A DNA stretch of 64,000 nt from assembly GCF_900101395.1 (NCBI RefSeq), contig NZ_FMZO01000001.1:372001-436000 (forward strand), in the 5' to 3' direction. How positions within the stretch are numbered: the first letter of the stretch is position 1; each line of letters opens with the position of its first letter. Source of the stretch: Niabella drilacis (GTDB lineage Bacteria; Bacteroidota; Bacteroidia; Chitinophagales; Chitinophagaceae). A program made the translations under genes and the position numbers. The notes beneath the pieces are model-generated. The model was given only the letters and a program-made list of their open reading frames with translations. It did not search any database and was not told where the DNA came from. Shown here one piece after another: positions 18,465-26,508 of the stretch.

Positions 18465-19595
18465 ATGATGCGATCTGTATCTTTAATTGTACTAATGACT
18501 TTTGTTTTTGGCGCGGGCGTCGCGGAGGCGCAACGGCTCCCGGCAAAGAAAGAGCTGTTACGTGTGCTGCGGCGGACCAACCGGTATTTTATGAACAAAT
18601 GGCCTGATCCGGGGAAGGTGGTGGTTACCAATAAAGAGCGCCCCAGCAACCTGTGGACGCGCGCTGTTTATTATGAAGGACTGATGGCGCTGTACGCCAT
18701 CGATCCGCAAAAAGAGTATTACGATTATGCTGTAGACTGGGGCGAAAAACACCGGTGGGGATTGTGGGGCGGCACGGCTACAAAGAGTGCAGACAACCAG
18801 TGTTGCGGGCAAACCTATATTGACCTTTACCAGGTCGATAAAAAAGAAGACCGTATCCGGGATATAAAGGCTTGTATGGACCGGGTAATAGAAAAAGAAG
18901 GCAATGAAGCCTGGAGCTGGATCGACGCCATACAGATGGCGATGCCCGTATTTGCCAGACTGGGCGTTGTGTACAGGGAGCAAAAGTATTTTGATAAGAT
19001 GTACGCCCTGTATGCATTTACAAAGAACAATCATGGCGGCAGGGGATTGTATAACCGCGGAGAGCACCTTTGGTGGCGCGATAAAGATTTTGTACCTCCC
19101 TATAAAGAGCCTAATGGTAACGATTGTTACTGGAGCCGGGGAAACGGTTGGGTATTTGCGGCATTGGTGCGGGTATTGGATATTTTACCGGAATCTGATC
19201 CGCATTATAAAGAATACCTGCAGGATTTTACAGATATGGCGGATGCGTTAATAAAAGTACAGCAGCCCGGGGGTTTATGGACTGTGAGCCTGCATGATCC
19301 GGGTCATTATGGCGGAAAGGAGATCTCCGGCAGTTCTTTATTTACCTACGGGTTCGCGTGGGGGGTACGAAAAGGGATCCTGGACCGGCGCCGGTATCTG
19401 CCGGCCCTTTTAAGGGCCTGGAACGCTATGGTCAGCGACGCCGTACATAAGAATGGATTCCTGGGCTATGTGCAGGGAACCGGTAAGGAGCCAAAGGACG
19501 GACAGCCGGTTGGCTATAGCAGCGTTCCGGATTTTGAAGATTATGGGCTTGGATGCTTTTTGCTGGCTGGGAGCGAAGTATACCGGTTACGGTAA
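18465..19595 (+). CDS. Unsaturated rhamnogalacturonyl hydrolase (GH105/GH88 type)
   Basis: About 376 residues. The start at 18465 or 18468 (MMRSVSLIVLMTFVFGAGVAEAQ) gives a normal signal peptide and lies just after a promoter box; the open frame runs back to 18249 without coding character. The (alpha/alpha)6 fold is indicated by 'LWTRAVYYEGLMALY', 'CCGQTYIDLYQ', 'WSWIDAIQMAMPVFARLG', 'CYWSRGNGWVFAALVRVLD' (about 220-240) and 'GSSLFTYGFAWGVRKG'. These enzymes hydrate the double bond of unsaturated uronides released by pectic lyases, releasing 5-keto-4-deoxyuronate. The gene is divergent from PL22, with the shared 290-base spacer probably holding both promoters. Substrate preference (rhamnogalacturonyl) is inferred from neighbours. 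Confidence 0.87.
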   Translation: MMRSVSLIVLMTFVFGAGVAEAQRLPAKKELLRVLRRTNRYFMNKWPDPGKVVVTNKERPSNLWTRAVYYEGLMALYAIDPQKEYYDYAVDWGEKHRWGLWGGTATKSADNQCCGQTYIDLYQVDKKEDRIRDIKACMDRVIEKEGNEAWSWIDAIQMAMPVFARLGVVYREQKYFDKMYALYAFTKNNHGGRGLYNRGEHLWWRDKDFVPPYKEPNGNDCYWSRGNGWVFAALVRVLDILPESDPHYKEYLQDFTDMADALIKVQQPGGLWTVSLHDPGHYGGKEISGSSLFTYGFAWGVRKGILDRRRYLPALLRAWNAMVSDAVHKNGFLGYVQGTGKEPKDGQPVGYSSVPDFEDYGLGCFLLAGSEVYRLR

Positions 19596-19733
19596 AAGGA
19601 ATGCTGAAGGTTATGATGAGTGCACCCGGGGATTTTTTATGAACATAAATGAGCCTCCTGCAGCATATGCGGGAAATACTAAGAAAGGATCCGTTCGGAA
19701 ATAGAACGATGGCTACAGCAGTGAAAATGCGGA

Positions 19734-19741
19734 TATCTTTG
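19734..19741 (+). promoter_or_regulatory. TAnnTTTG element 5 bases before a GNAT start
   Basis: TATCTTTG is an exact match but ends 4 bases before the ATG at 19746. Transcription would then start at about the initiation codon, implying a leaderless mRNA or a start further downstream. Confidence 0.4.
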
Positions 19742-19745
19742 CGTA

Positions 19746-20342
19746 ATGATAAAGGCGGGCAAAAGGGATCGTGCTGCTGTTGTTGATATACTGGCCAACG
19801 CATTTGATGATAACAGGAGCGTTAATTATATTGTCCGGCAGGATGCCGGGCGCAGGCAAAGGATAAAAGCCCTGATGGCTTATGCTTTTGACCGTTGCAT
19901 GTTGTCCGGCGAGGTGTTTATTACAGAGGAGGGCCGGGGGTGTGCCCTGGTACTGTTCCCGGACCTGAAGAAAAGCACCATGCGCTCTGTATTGCTGGAT
20001 CTGAAGCTGGTGCTCCGGGCCATTGGTTCCAATGTTTTTAAGGTGTTGAAACGGGAAGCCGCTTTGAAAAAGACGCAGGTTGTTGCGCCTTTGTATTACC
20101 TCTGGTTTATCGGGGTGCACAGGGAGGTACAGGGAAGAGGTACGGGAAGCCGGCTGCTGAATGAACTGAAACAGCGGGCTGATGAACTGGGAAGGGTCGT
20201 ATGCCTGGAAACTTCAACCATAAAAAATATTCCCTGGTATGAGAAACATGGCTTCCGGGTGTACAATGAGCTGAACCTCGGGTACCCGCTTTATTTTATG
20301 AAATGGGAGAAGGACGCATCCGCCCGGGTGGATGATGTATGA
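19746..20342 (+). CDS. GNAT family N-acetyltransferase
   Basis: A 198-residue cytoplasmic protein. 'LYYLWFIGVHREVQGRGTGSRLLNELKQRADELG' in parts (about 116-150) contains motif A, with Q-G-R-G-T-G for acetyl-CoA pyrophosphate binding, followed by 'CLETSTIKNIPWYEKHGFRVYNE' (motif B). The N-terminal half is less conserved, as usual. The acceptor substrate cannot be told. The gene sits between GH105 and a sulfatase on the same strand but has its own promoter-like box, so it need not belong to the pectin locus. Confidence 0.85.
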   Translation: MIKAGKRDRAAVVDILANAFDDNRSVNYIVRQDAGRRQRIKALMAYAFDRCMLSGEVFITEEGRGCALVLFPDLKKSTMRSVLLDLKLVLRAIGSNVFKVLKREAALKKTQVVAPLYYLWFIGVHREVQGRGTGSRLLNELKQRADELGRVVCLETSTIKNIPWYEKHGFRVYNELNLGYPLYFMKWEKDASARVDDV

Positions 20343-20441
20343 CCCGCTCCCTGCCTGTTGATGCTGGGTTCTTGTTTTCTTTGATTTGTTCTATATTTAC
20401 CATAGTGTTGGTAACTACCTGTTGTTTCAACAAAACCCCGG

Positions 20442-22034
20442 ATGGTAATGAAAAAGGATCTTTTAAAGCCGGTCTTTTTAGCGGCCGGTATCTTTGTGGC
20501 ATTCTTTATGCAGGCGCAAAGGAAACCGCTGGTTGCAGATAAGCCCAATGTGATCTATATAATGGCGGACGATATGGGTGCCGGCATGCTGTCTTATTAT
20601 GGACAACGCTTTTTTTCTACGCCTCATATTGATCGCCTCGCCCGTGGTGGCATTGTATTTGAGAACGCTTATTCCAGCGCTTATTGTGCGCCGTCAAGGG
20701 CTACTTTTCTTACGGGGTACAGTGATTGCAGAACCGGGAAATATGTGCTTACCGGGGGTGGTATTTATACAAAGACAGCAACGGGGCAACTGACAGATGC
20801 CCAGGCCCAGGCGAAGGTGAATGCAGCTATCGGACAGGAACCGGATGTGCTCTTCCTCCCCCAGGTATTTAAAAAAGCGGGTTATATAACGGGACAGGTA
20901 GGAAAACTGGATTGGGGATTTGCCACTACAGACCGGCAATTAAAAAATCATGGATGGGATTATTATTACGGCTATTATGATCACATTCAGTGCCATGGCT
21001 ATTATCCTGTGTTCCTGCATGAGAATGGGAGACGCATTACCATTCCCGGCAATACGCATCCCGATGCGGCAAAAACAGGAGAATGGGGCTCTGATAGCAT
21101 ACAGGAGCAGGACCGGTGGAATATGAACGGAAAGGAAGTGTACTCGCAGGACCTGTTCCTGCAAAAAATGCTGGCATTTATAAGAAAAAATAAAGACCGT
21201 CCGTTTTTCCTGTACCATCCTACCCAGCTGCCGCATGGCCCGGTGGCCATACCGGCCCTGCACCCCGAACTGGCGTTTGCAGATTCGCTTACCAATATTG
21301 AAAAAGCCTATGCCTCCATGGTCAAACGACTGGATGACGACGTTGCTGTGATTATGGATGAACTGCAGCGACTGGGGATTGCGGAAAAAACCATGATCGT
21401 TTTTTCTTCCGATAATGGTCATGAACTTTATTATGCTTATAAAGGACGTGTGGAAAAACCCTACCGGGATATGCGCACCGGGGCATTCTACAACAATGTA
21501 ACCAACAAATTTTACAGTGCTGCCGGGGGCGATGTTTTTGACGGCAATCATGGAATGGCAGGTTTAAAGCGCAGTAACTGGGAGGGAGGGGTAAAAGTAC
21601 CGCTGTTCGTATATTGGCCATCCCGGTTTGGAAAGGGAAGGGTAACAGGGCGGCTCGTGACCAACTACGATTTTCTTTCTACAATGGCCGATCTGCTGCA
21701 TGTTCCCCTGAAGGACCCGAAGGACGGGCGCTCATACTTATCTGTTTTACAGGGGCGCCCGGCCCGCAGTGGCGGGGGTCACACTGCTATTGCCTTTGCT
21801 TCGTTTATGGGACCAGCCCTGGTTACCAGCGATGGATGGAAATTGCGTTATTATGCACCGCGAAAACTTTTTCAGCTATACCACCTGCCGGATGATCCGG
21901 GGGAGCAAAAGGATCTTTCTGCACAATACCCCGGGAAATTAAAGCGCATGCAACAGGAACTGCTTGAGCAATGCGAAGGTGACCTGGAGAACGGATGGTT
22001 CAGTGATGAAAAGAATGTTGTACAGATCCGGTGA
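20442..22034 (+). CDS. Arylsulfatase-like type I sulfatase, secreted
   Basis: A 530-residue protein; the start at 20442 (MVMKKDLLKP) or 20448 gives a signal peptide ending near 'MQAQ'. Metal-binding Asp43-Asp44 in 'IYIMADDMG', and 'YCAPSRATFLTGY' (Cys82) is the formylglycine motif. Later blocks are 'GQVGKLDWGF', 'HPTQLPHGPV', 'IVFSSDNGHELYYAYKGRVEKP' in parts and 'RSNWEGGVKVPLFVYWP', which complete the usual S1 fold. It has a long insert around residue 375 and differs clearly from the first sulfatase, so the pair is not a duplication. Substrate is unknown; together the two suggest that a sulfated glycan is among the targets of the locus, unless they serve host or algal polysaccharides separately. 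Confidence 0.9.
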   Translation: MVMKKDLLKPVFLAAGIFVAFFMQAQRKPLVADKPNVIYIMADDMGAGMLSYYGQRFFSTPHIDRLARGGIVFENAYSSAYCAPSRATFLTGYSDCRTGKYVLTGGGIYTKTATGQLTDAQAQAKVNAAIGQEPDVLFLPQVFKKAGYITGQVGKLDWGFATTDRQLKNHGWDYYYGYYDHIQCHGYYPVFLHENGRRITIPGNTHPDAAKTGEWGSDSIQEQDRWNMNGKEVYSQDLFLQKMLAFIRKNKDRPFFLYHPTQLPHGPVAIPALHPELAFADSLTNIEKAYASMVKRLDDDVAVIMDELQRLGIAEKTMIVFSSDNGHELYYAYKGRVEKPYRDMRTGAFYNNVTNKFYSAAGGDVFDGNHGMAGLKRSNWEGGVKVPLFVYWPSRFGKGRVTGRLVTNYDFLSTMADLLHVPLKDPKDGRSYLSVLQGRPARSGGGHTAIAFASFMGPALVTSDGWKLRYYAPRKLFQLYHLPDDPGEQKDLSAQYPGKLKRMQQELLEQCEGDLENGWFSDEKNVVQIR

Positions 22035-22086
22035 TATACAGATTGCTGTATTCAGCCGGAAAACCACTAAATTAGTTGCATAAATC

Positions 22087-23022
22087 ATGAACATGAATCC
22101 CAAACCGCAAAATGTATTGGACTACCATAGCGTTAATACCATATTCATGGTATGGAACTTTAAAGAAGATGTAGCTGTTAAAGAAGTCTTCCAGCGGATC
22201 TGTGCGCTGGTCATTAACCTCAACCATTCTGCATATACCCGTTTCCCGGATGAAGGGGTGAGCTGTGTAATGGGGATCGGGTTTGATGCCTGGAACCGGC
22301 TTGCACTTCCGGATCCGCTTCCCCGTGAGCTGGAATCTTTTGTTCCTGTTTCCGGGCAAAAGCATACAGCAGTAGCCACCCGGGGCGATCTGCATTTTCA
22401 TCTGCGGGGTAATACCAGCAGTATCTGTTATGATATGGCTGCCGACCTGTCGGAACTGCTGCAACCGGCAGCGCTTTGTGTGGAAGAAGTGCATGGTTTC
22501 CGGTATTGGGACGGACGTGCGATCATCGGTTTTGTTGATGGGACGGAGAACCCGCACGGTGCTGACGAACGGGCTTACTTTGGGCTGGTAGGAGATGAAG
22601 ACCCGGCATACAGGGGAGGCAGTTATCTCTTTGTTCAGAAATACCTGCACGACCTGGTTGCCTTTAAAGCTTTGCCGGTGAGTGAACAGGAGCGTATCAT
22701 CGGGCGGTATAAGGATAGTGATGTGGAAATGCCGGATGATGTTAAACCAAAGAATTCTCATTCGGCCCTGGCAAATGTAGGGGATGACCTTAAGATCATC
22801 CGGGGCAATATGCCCTTTGGCAATATGGCCGCCAATGAAATGGGCACTTATTTCATCGCGTATGCCAGTACGTTTAGTACCGTAAAAAAAATGCTGGACC
22901 GGATGTTCATCGGGGACCCCGAAGGAAACTATGACCGCCTGCTGGATTTCAGTACGGCAAAAACAGGAACTCTGTTCTTTGCACCCACACTGGATATGTT
23001 GAAGGCTTTTTCCGGTGATTGA
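22087..23022 (+). CDS. Dye-decolorizing (DyP-type) peroxidase
   Basis: A 311-residue heme peroxidase with no signal peptide. The signature 'GFVDGTENP' lies at about 148-156 (catalytic Asp), the proximal heme ligand is the His of 'KNSHSALANV' (about 224), and the distal Arg is in 'KIIRGNMPFG' (about 236-245). The ferredoxin-like halves and overall length fit class B DyP (EfeB/YfeX-like) enzymes. It oxidises dyes, phenolics or porphyrinogens with hydrogen peroxide; some members are encapsulin cargo, but no encapsulin gene is nearby and the C-terminal end is not an evident targeting tail. It is a single-gene unit, tail-to-tail with the glycosylase gene. Confidence 0.92.
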   Translation: MNMNPKPQNVLDYHSVNTIFMVWNFKEDVAVKEVFQRICALVINLNHSAYTRFPDEGVSCVMGIGFDAWNRLALPDPLPRELESFVPVSGQKHTAVATRGDLHFHLRGNTSSICYDMAADLSELLQPAALCVEEVHGFRYWDGRAIIGFVDGTENPHGADERAYFGLVGDEDPAYRGGSYLFVQKYLHDLVAFKALPVSEQERIIGRYKDSDVEMPDDVKPKNSHSALANVGDDLKIIRGNMPFGNMAANEMGTYFIAYASTFSTVKKMLDRMFIGDPEGNYDRLLDFSTAKTGTLFFAPTLDMLKAFSGD

Positions 23023-23028
23023 AAAGAC

Positions 23029-23715
23029 CTAAGCACTTAACAGCTGCAGGTATTTATCAATATATTCCTGTTTATATCTCGACCGGTATTGTTGTATAAA
23101 ACGCGGATGCTCCAGGGTGATCAGCTCATCAAACATGGGCGTTGCCTGGTTGAGTTTACGGATAAACGTTTCATTTTTTTTACCCAGCACAAATGCTTTT
23201 TTAGTATCCATCCCTATGGAAATATGTTGCCGGAGGCTCCGGATCATGAATGGCTTTACGGCTTCAAATAGTGCAGGATCATCGTAATAATTTGCATTCA
23301 GCCATTTGCCCGGAGAGGCCTGCCTCACAATGGCGAGCGGGAAGGGTGAGTTGATATAGAAATGACGGTAAAATAAATTAACGCCTCCATACTGTTCGAT
23401 CATTTCATACATAAATACTGATGAAACCTCGTGGGAGCTAACGGAGTGCATGCGGATGCCGCATACTTTGTCGAGTCGTTTGGTATCTGTGAACGGAACG
23501 CCTGTAAGCCCCGCTCCATGGCGGCTGGGGTTGATACCGATAATAAGCCTGCGCTGGTGATGGTCATTGTAGAACCTGGAATAGAATTGTTCCATCACGG
23601 GGAAGGTCTCAGGATTTTCGCGGAAAGGATTAAGCACGCGGAATCCGGGGGGCAAGGCACCTTTATATTGAAGCTTTTTGTTAAAAGCGATGATCTTCTC
23701 TGCAACCGTTTTCAA
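23029..23715 (-). CDS. SMUG2-like uracil-DNA glycosylase family protein
   Basis: A 228-residue cytoplasmic protein. 'LIIGINPSRHGAGLTGVPFTD' in parts (about 57-77) matches the first active-site motif of UDG superfamily members, and 'ITLEHPRFIQQYR' near the C-terminus is the second (His-Pro) motif. A signature Asp/Asn is replaced by Asn in 'GINPSR'. This is the DUF4918/SMUG2 group, expected to excise uracil or hydroxymethyl-uracil from DNA. Convergent with the DyP gene, with only 6 bases between stops. The family is recognised by motif; activity is inference. Confidence 0.82.
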   Translation of the reverse strand: MKTVAEKIIAFNKKLQYKGALPPGFRVLNPFRENPETFPVMEQFYSRFYNDHHQRRLIIGINPSRHGAGLTGVPFTDTKRLDKVCGIRMHSVSSHEVSSVFMYEMIEQYGGVNLFYRHFYINSPFPLAIVRQASPGKWLNANYYDDPALFEAVKPFMIRSLRQHISIGMDTKKAFVLGKKNETFIRKLNQATPMFDELITLEHPRFIQQYRSRYKQEYIDKYLQLLSA

Positions 23716-23901
23716 TGTATGCTCTTTTATGCTCTAATTTATGATATATTGTTGATAAAGGACCCATTTCGCATAGCCGATCTTCGTAACCTGTTGTTCC
23801 ATTATCTTTAAGAAGGTGCTGAAGAGACTATGATAGGGTCCTGGGCAGCAGCGGCTGCCTGCTTATTTTTTATTTCTTAATTTTAACAGGCGGTAACAGA
23901 C

Positions 23902-24453
23902 ATGAAGCCTTCAATGCAACATACGATCTATACTATTGGCCACTCCACACACCCGCTGGGAGTATTTATAAAAATGCTGGAGTCTTTTAACATTGGGTTG
24001 CTGGCAGATATACGGCGGTTCCCGGGTTCCCGGAAGTACCCGCAGTTTAATAGGGAGCCGCTGGCAGCGGCGCTGCAGCAGGCCGGCATCCGCTATGTGC
24101 ATATCGAAGACCTGGGCGGTCGCAGAAAAGCCAGGCCCGGGTCGGAAAACAGCCGGTGGCGTAACGAGGCATTCCGGGGATATGCAGACTATATGGAAAC
24201 GGATGCATTTAAGATTGCTATGGATGCATTGGAAGTACGGGCCCTGGAACAACCTACTGTATATATGTGTGCAGAAGCTGTGTGGTGGCGTTGTCACCGG
24301 GCCCTGGTATCGGATTACCTGAAGGCAAAGGGCTGGACGGTGCTGCATATTATGGGAGTAGGCAAAGCAGAGGAGCATCCGTATACGGCACCGGCACGTA
24401 TTTATGACGGGCGTGTTTTTTATGCTGATGAAAATTTATTTGACGCGAAATAA
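23902..24453 (+). CDS. DUF488 family protein
   Basis: A 183-residue protein. 'YTIGHSTHPLGVFIKMLES' (about 8-26), 'LLADIRRFPGSRKYPQFN', 'YVHIEDLGGRRKARPGS', and 'YMCAEAVWWRCHRALVSDYL' contain the conserved His, Asp-Arg, Gly-Gly-Arg and Cys-Ala-Glu...CHR residues of DUF488. Function of this family is not established; related folds suggest nucleic acid or nucleotide chemistry. Start could also be 23914 (MQHTIY). The Tudor-like DUF2945 gene starts 8 bases downstream, so the pair is an operon. Confidence 0.87.
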   Translation: MKPSMQHTIYTIGHSTHPLGVFIKMLESFNIGLLADIRRFPGSRKYPQFNREPLAAALQQAGIRYVHIEDLGGRRKARPGSENSRWRNEAFRGYADYMETDAFKIAMDALEVRALEQPTVYMCAEAVWWRCHRALVSDYLKAKGWTVLHIMGVGKAEEHPYTAPARIYDGRVFYADENLFDAK

Positions 24454-24461
24454 AAACGGTT

Positions 24462-24671
24462 ATGGCAACAAAATTTAAAGTAGGTGATGAAGTAAGCTGG
24501 AATTCAGAGGCGGGAAGGGTTTCGGGTACTATCATTAAAGTGCATACAAAGGACTTTTCGTACAAAGGGTACACGCATCACGCCACTGCAGAAGATCCGC
24601 AATACGAGATCCGGAGCAGCAAATCGGATCATATTGCCGCACACAAAGGAGCTGCACTTACGCGGGAATAA
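24462..24671 (+). CDS. DUF2945 (HVA1-type Tudor-like) protein
   Basis: A 69-residue protein: 'FKVGDEVSWNSEAGRVSGTIIKVHTKDF', 'GYTHHATAEDPQYEIRSSKSDHIAAHKGAAL' in parts. This is the complete length of the family, an SH3/Tudor-like barrel with the hallmark 'H-A-T-A-E-D-P-Q-Y-E-I-R-S' and 'K...D-H-I-A-A-H-K' blocks. Members are found in bacteria and fungi; molecular role unknown. It lies 8 bases after DUF488, suggesting joint expression. Confidence 0.88.
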   Translation: MATKFKVGDEVSWNSEAGRVSGTIIKVHTKDFSYKGYTHHATAEDPQYEIRSSKSDHIAAHKGAALTRE

Positions 24672-24751
24672 GAAGGGCCGGGGATGCGTATGCAAGGACG
24701 TGAAGGAAGGGCCAGCGCCGGGATATTCGGAATTAAATAATAAATTGCGGC

Positions 24752-25256
24752 ATGCCTGCTTCTCCTGTTTTCTTTATTGTGCTGGTCCTGCCGGCCGGTA
24801 TCGGTCTCATTATTCTTTCAAGTGCCTGTTACCGGGTGCACCCTTTCTTCTCATTATCCCCTGCTTGCTTTGTAACCGGCAGCCTGGGCGGCTTGGGTAC
24901 GGCTTCCCTTCTTTCCCTGATGATAGAAGGCTTTGGGAAAATGATGGGCTCGCCGGGCTTTATTATAGTCCTTGGTACAGCATTGGGTTTTGTGTTACAC
25001 GCCAACCGGGCAACAACAGCAATGGCCAATGCAATTGTAAAAACGGACAGGCAGCAAACGATCTGCCTTTGCCATGAGCCTTACCGGGTTTATTGTGGGG
25101 CTTCCGATCTTTTGTAACTCCGGTGCGTAGTGCTAAACGGGCAGAACCAATCAATGATCCGCCGCACCGGTATTGCAGGTATACAGCGCGGCTACAGTAT
25201 GGATGGCCATCACCGGCATCACCATGGTGTATTTGTTGTCCTTAATCATTTTGTAA
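24752..25256 (+). pseudogene. Decayed GntP-family gluconate/glycerate permease
   Basis: Three remnants of one GntP permease remain in order. First, frame 2 from 24752 reads a clear N-terminus (VFFIVLVLPAGIGLIILS..., YRVHPFFSL, CFVTG, SLLSLMIEGFG, LGFIIVLGTALG-like). Second, after a frame change near 25045-25060 frame 3 resumes with 'AMSLTGFIVGLPIFCNSGA' and then a stop at 25128. Third, frame 3 from about 25158 reads a final transmembrane helix (TVWMAITGITMVYLLSLIIL) and a natural stop at 25254. About 280 central residues of the usual 440 are missing. The natural stop touches the ATG of glycerate kinase at 25257, so the original permease-kinase operon junction survives. No active permease is expected. 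Confidence 0.8.
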
Positions 25257-26411
25257 ATGAAGATCGTCATAGCGCCGAATGCATTTAAGAATAGTCTGCC
25301 GGCTGCTGCAGTAGCGGCCGCATTGGCGGAGGGTATCAGGAGCAGTGGTTATACCGGCGCCATGGTTTGCTGCCCTGTTGGAGATGGGGGAGACGGAACG
25401 GGTAGCCTGCTGCAGCAGTACCTGGGTGCAGAACCTGTGGTTGCGGAGGTCGCAGATCCGCTCGGCAGACCTGTTAAGGCTCCCTTTGGATGGATAAAGG
25501 AAACAGGGACCGCGATCATTGAAATGGCGGATGCCTCCGGTCTGCGCCTGCTTAATACCGGGGAATACAAGCCGCTGGAGGCCGATACAACAGGGTGCGG
25601 TCAGCTGATAAAGGCAGCACTGGATCACGGGGCGGGGGAGCTGTTGCTTTGTATCGGGGGGAGTGCTACCGTAGATGGCGGCACCGGTGCATTAAGGGCG
25701 CTGGGACTGCAGCTCCTCGCCTCAAATGGCGCAACACTGCAACGGCTTCCGGCAGACCTTGTTAACCTCGGATCAATCGGTGTGGCGGGGCTGGATCAGC
25801 GGCTGCGCAGGTTGAAGATCAGGATCCTGTGTGATGTAAAAAATCATTTGCTGGGAGCAAAGGGGGCTGCCGCCGTTTTTGGGCCGCAGAAAGGCGCCGG
25901 TGCCCGCGATGTGGCGTTACTGGAGGCGGCATTGCAGCGGTGGCGCCAGGTTGTATTACTGACTACCGGCATAGATATCAATAAGCCGGAATCGAGCGGG
26001 GCCGCGGGGGGGATAGCGGCCGGTTTATCGGCTTTTTGCAATGTGGCGATCGTGGATGGGATCGGGTATTTTTTGGAGAGAATAAATTTTGAACAGGAAC
26101 TGGAAGGCGCCGGTTGGGTCATCACCGGCGAAGGGTCGATCGATCACCAGACCCTGGAGGGGAAAGCGCCCTTCGGAGTGGCGGTCATGGCAAAGCAAAG
26201 GGGGATTCCCGTCGTTGGCGTTGCGGGGAAAGTGCCGGAGATCCCGGACCCGGAATTACAGCGCTATTTTCAAACGCTCTGGCCGATTAATGAACAGCCG
26301 GTAGCGCTTGAAGAAGCTATCCGGCAAACGCGTGTTAACCTTGTCCGCACCGGTCTAAGGATCGGGGTGGCATTACAGGCGCAAAACCGGAGTGGTAACG
26401 CTCTTGTCTGA
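25257..26411 (+). CDS. glxK: Glycerate kinase (type I)
   Basis: A 384-residue cytoplasmic enzyme of the GarK/GlxK family: 'KIVIAPNAFKNSLPAAAVAAAL' (about 2-23), 'CPVGDGGDGTGSLL', 'LLCIGGSATVDGGTGALRALG', 'DVKNHLLGAKGAAAVFGPQKGA', 'VITGEGSIDHQTLEGKAPFGVA'. These are all the family blocks, including the Gly-rich and Asp residues for ATP and glycerate. It phosphorylates D-glycerate to 2- or 3-phosphoglycerate. It follows a GntP permease remnant with no gap, which suggests that the organism once imported glycerate or a similar acid here. The kinase frame itself is intact. The ATG at 25257 is fixed by the abutting TAA. Confidence 0.92.
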   Translation: MKIVIAPNAFKNSLPAAAVAAALAEGIRSSGYTGAMVCCPVGDGGDGTGSLLQQYLGAEPVVAEVADPLGRPVKAPFGWIKETGTAIIEMADASGLRLLNTGEYKPLEADTTGCGQLIKAALDHGAGELLLCIGGSATVDGGTGALRALGLQLLASNGATLQRLPADLVNLGSIGVAGLDQRLRRLKIRILCDVKNHLLGAKGAAAVFGPQKGAGARDVALLEAALQRWRQVVLLTTGIDINKPESSGAAGGIAAGLSAFCNVAIVDGIGYFLERINFEQELEGAGWVITGEGSIDHQTLEGKAPFGVAVMAKQRGIPVVGVAGKVPEIPDPELQRYFQTLWPINEQPVALEEAIRQTRVNLVRTGLRIGVALQAQNRSGNALV

Positions 26412-26508
26412 TCGCATCGGCGAAGGATGTGCTCCGGGTCAGCGGTGCGGTGGTGCCGGCTGCCCGATAATATAAAATTTGATCACAGGAACAAAGAATC
26501 GGATCTCT

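Noticed and set aside
22087-23022. Encapsulin-loaded DyP system
   Set aside because: No encapsulin shell gene is adjacent and no clear cargo tail is present.
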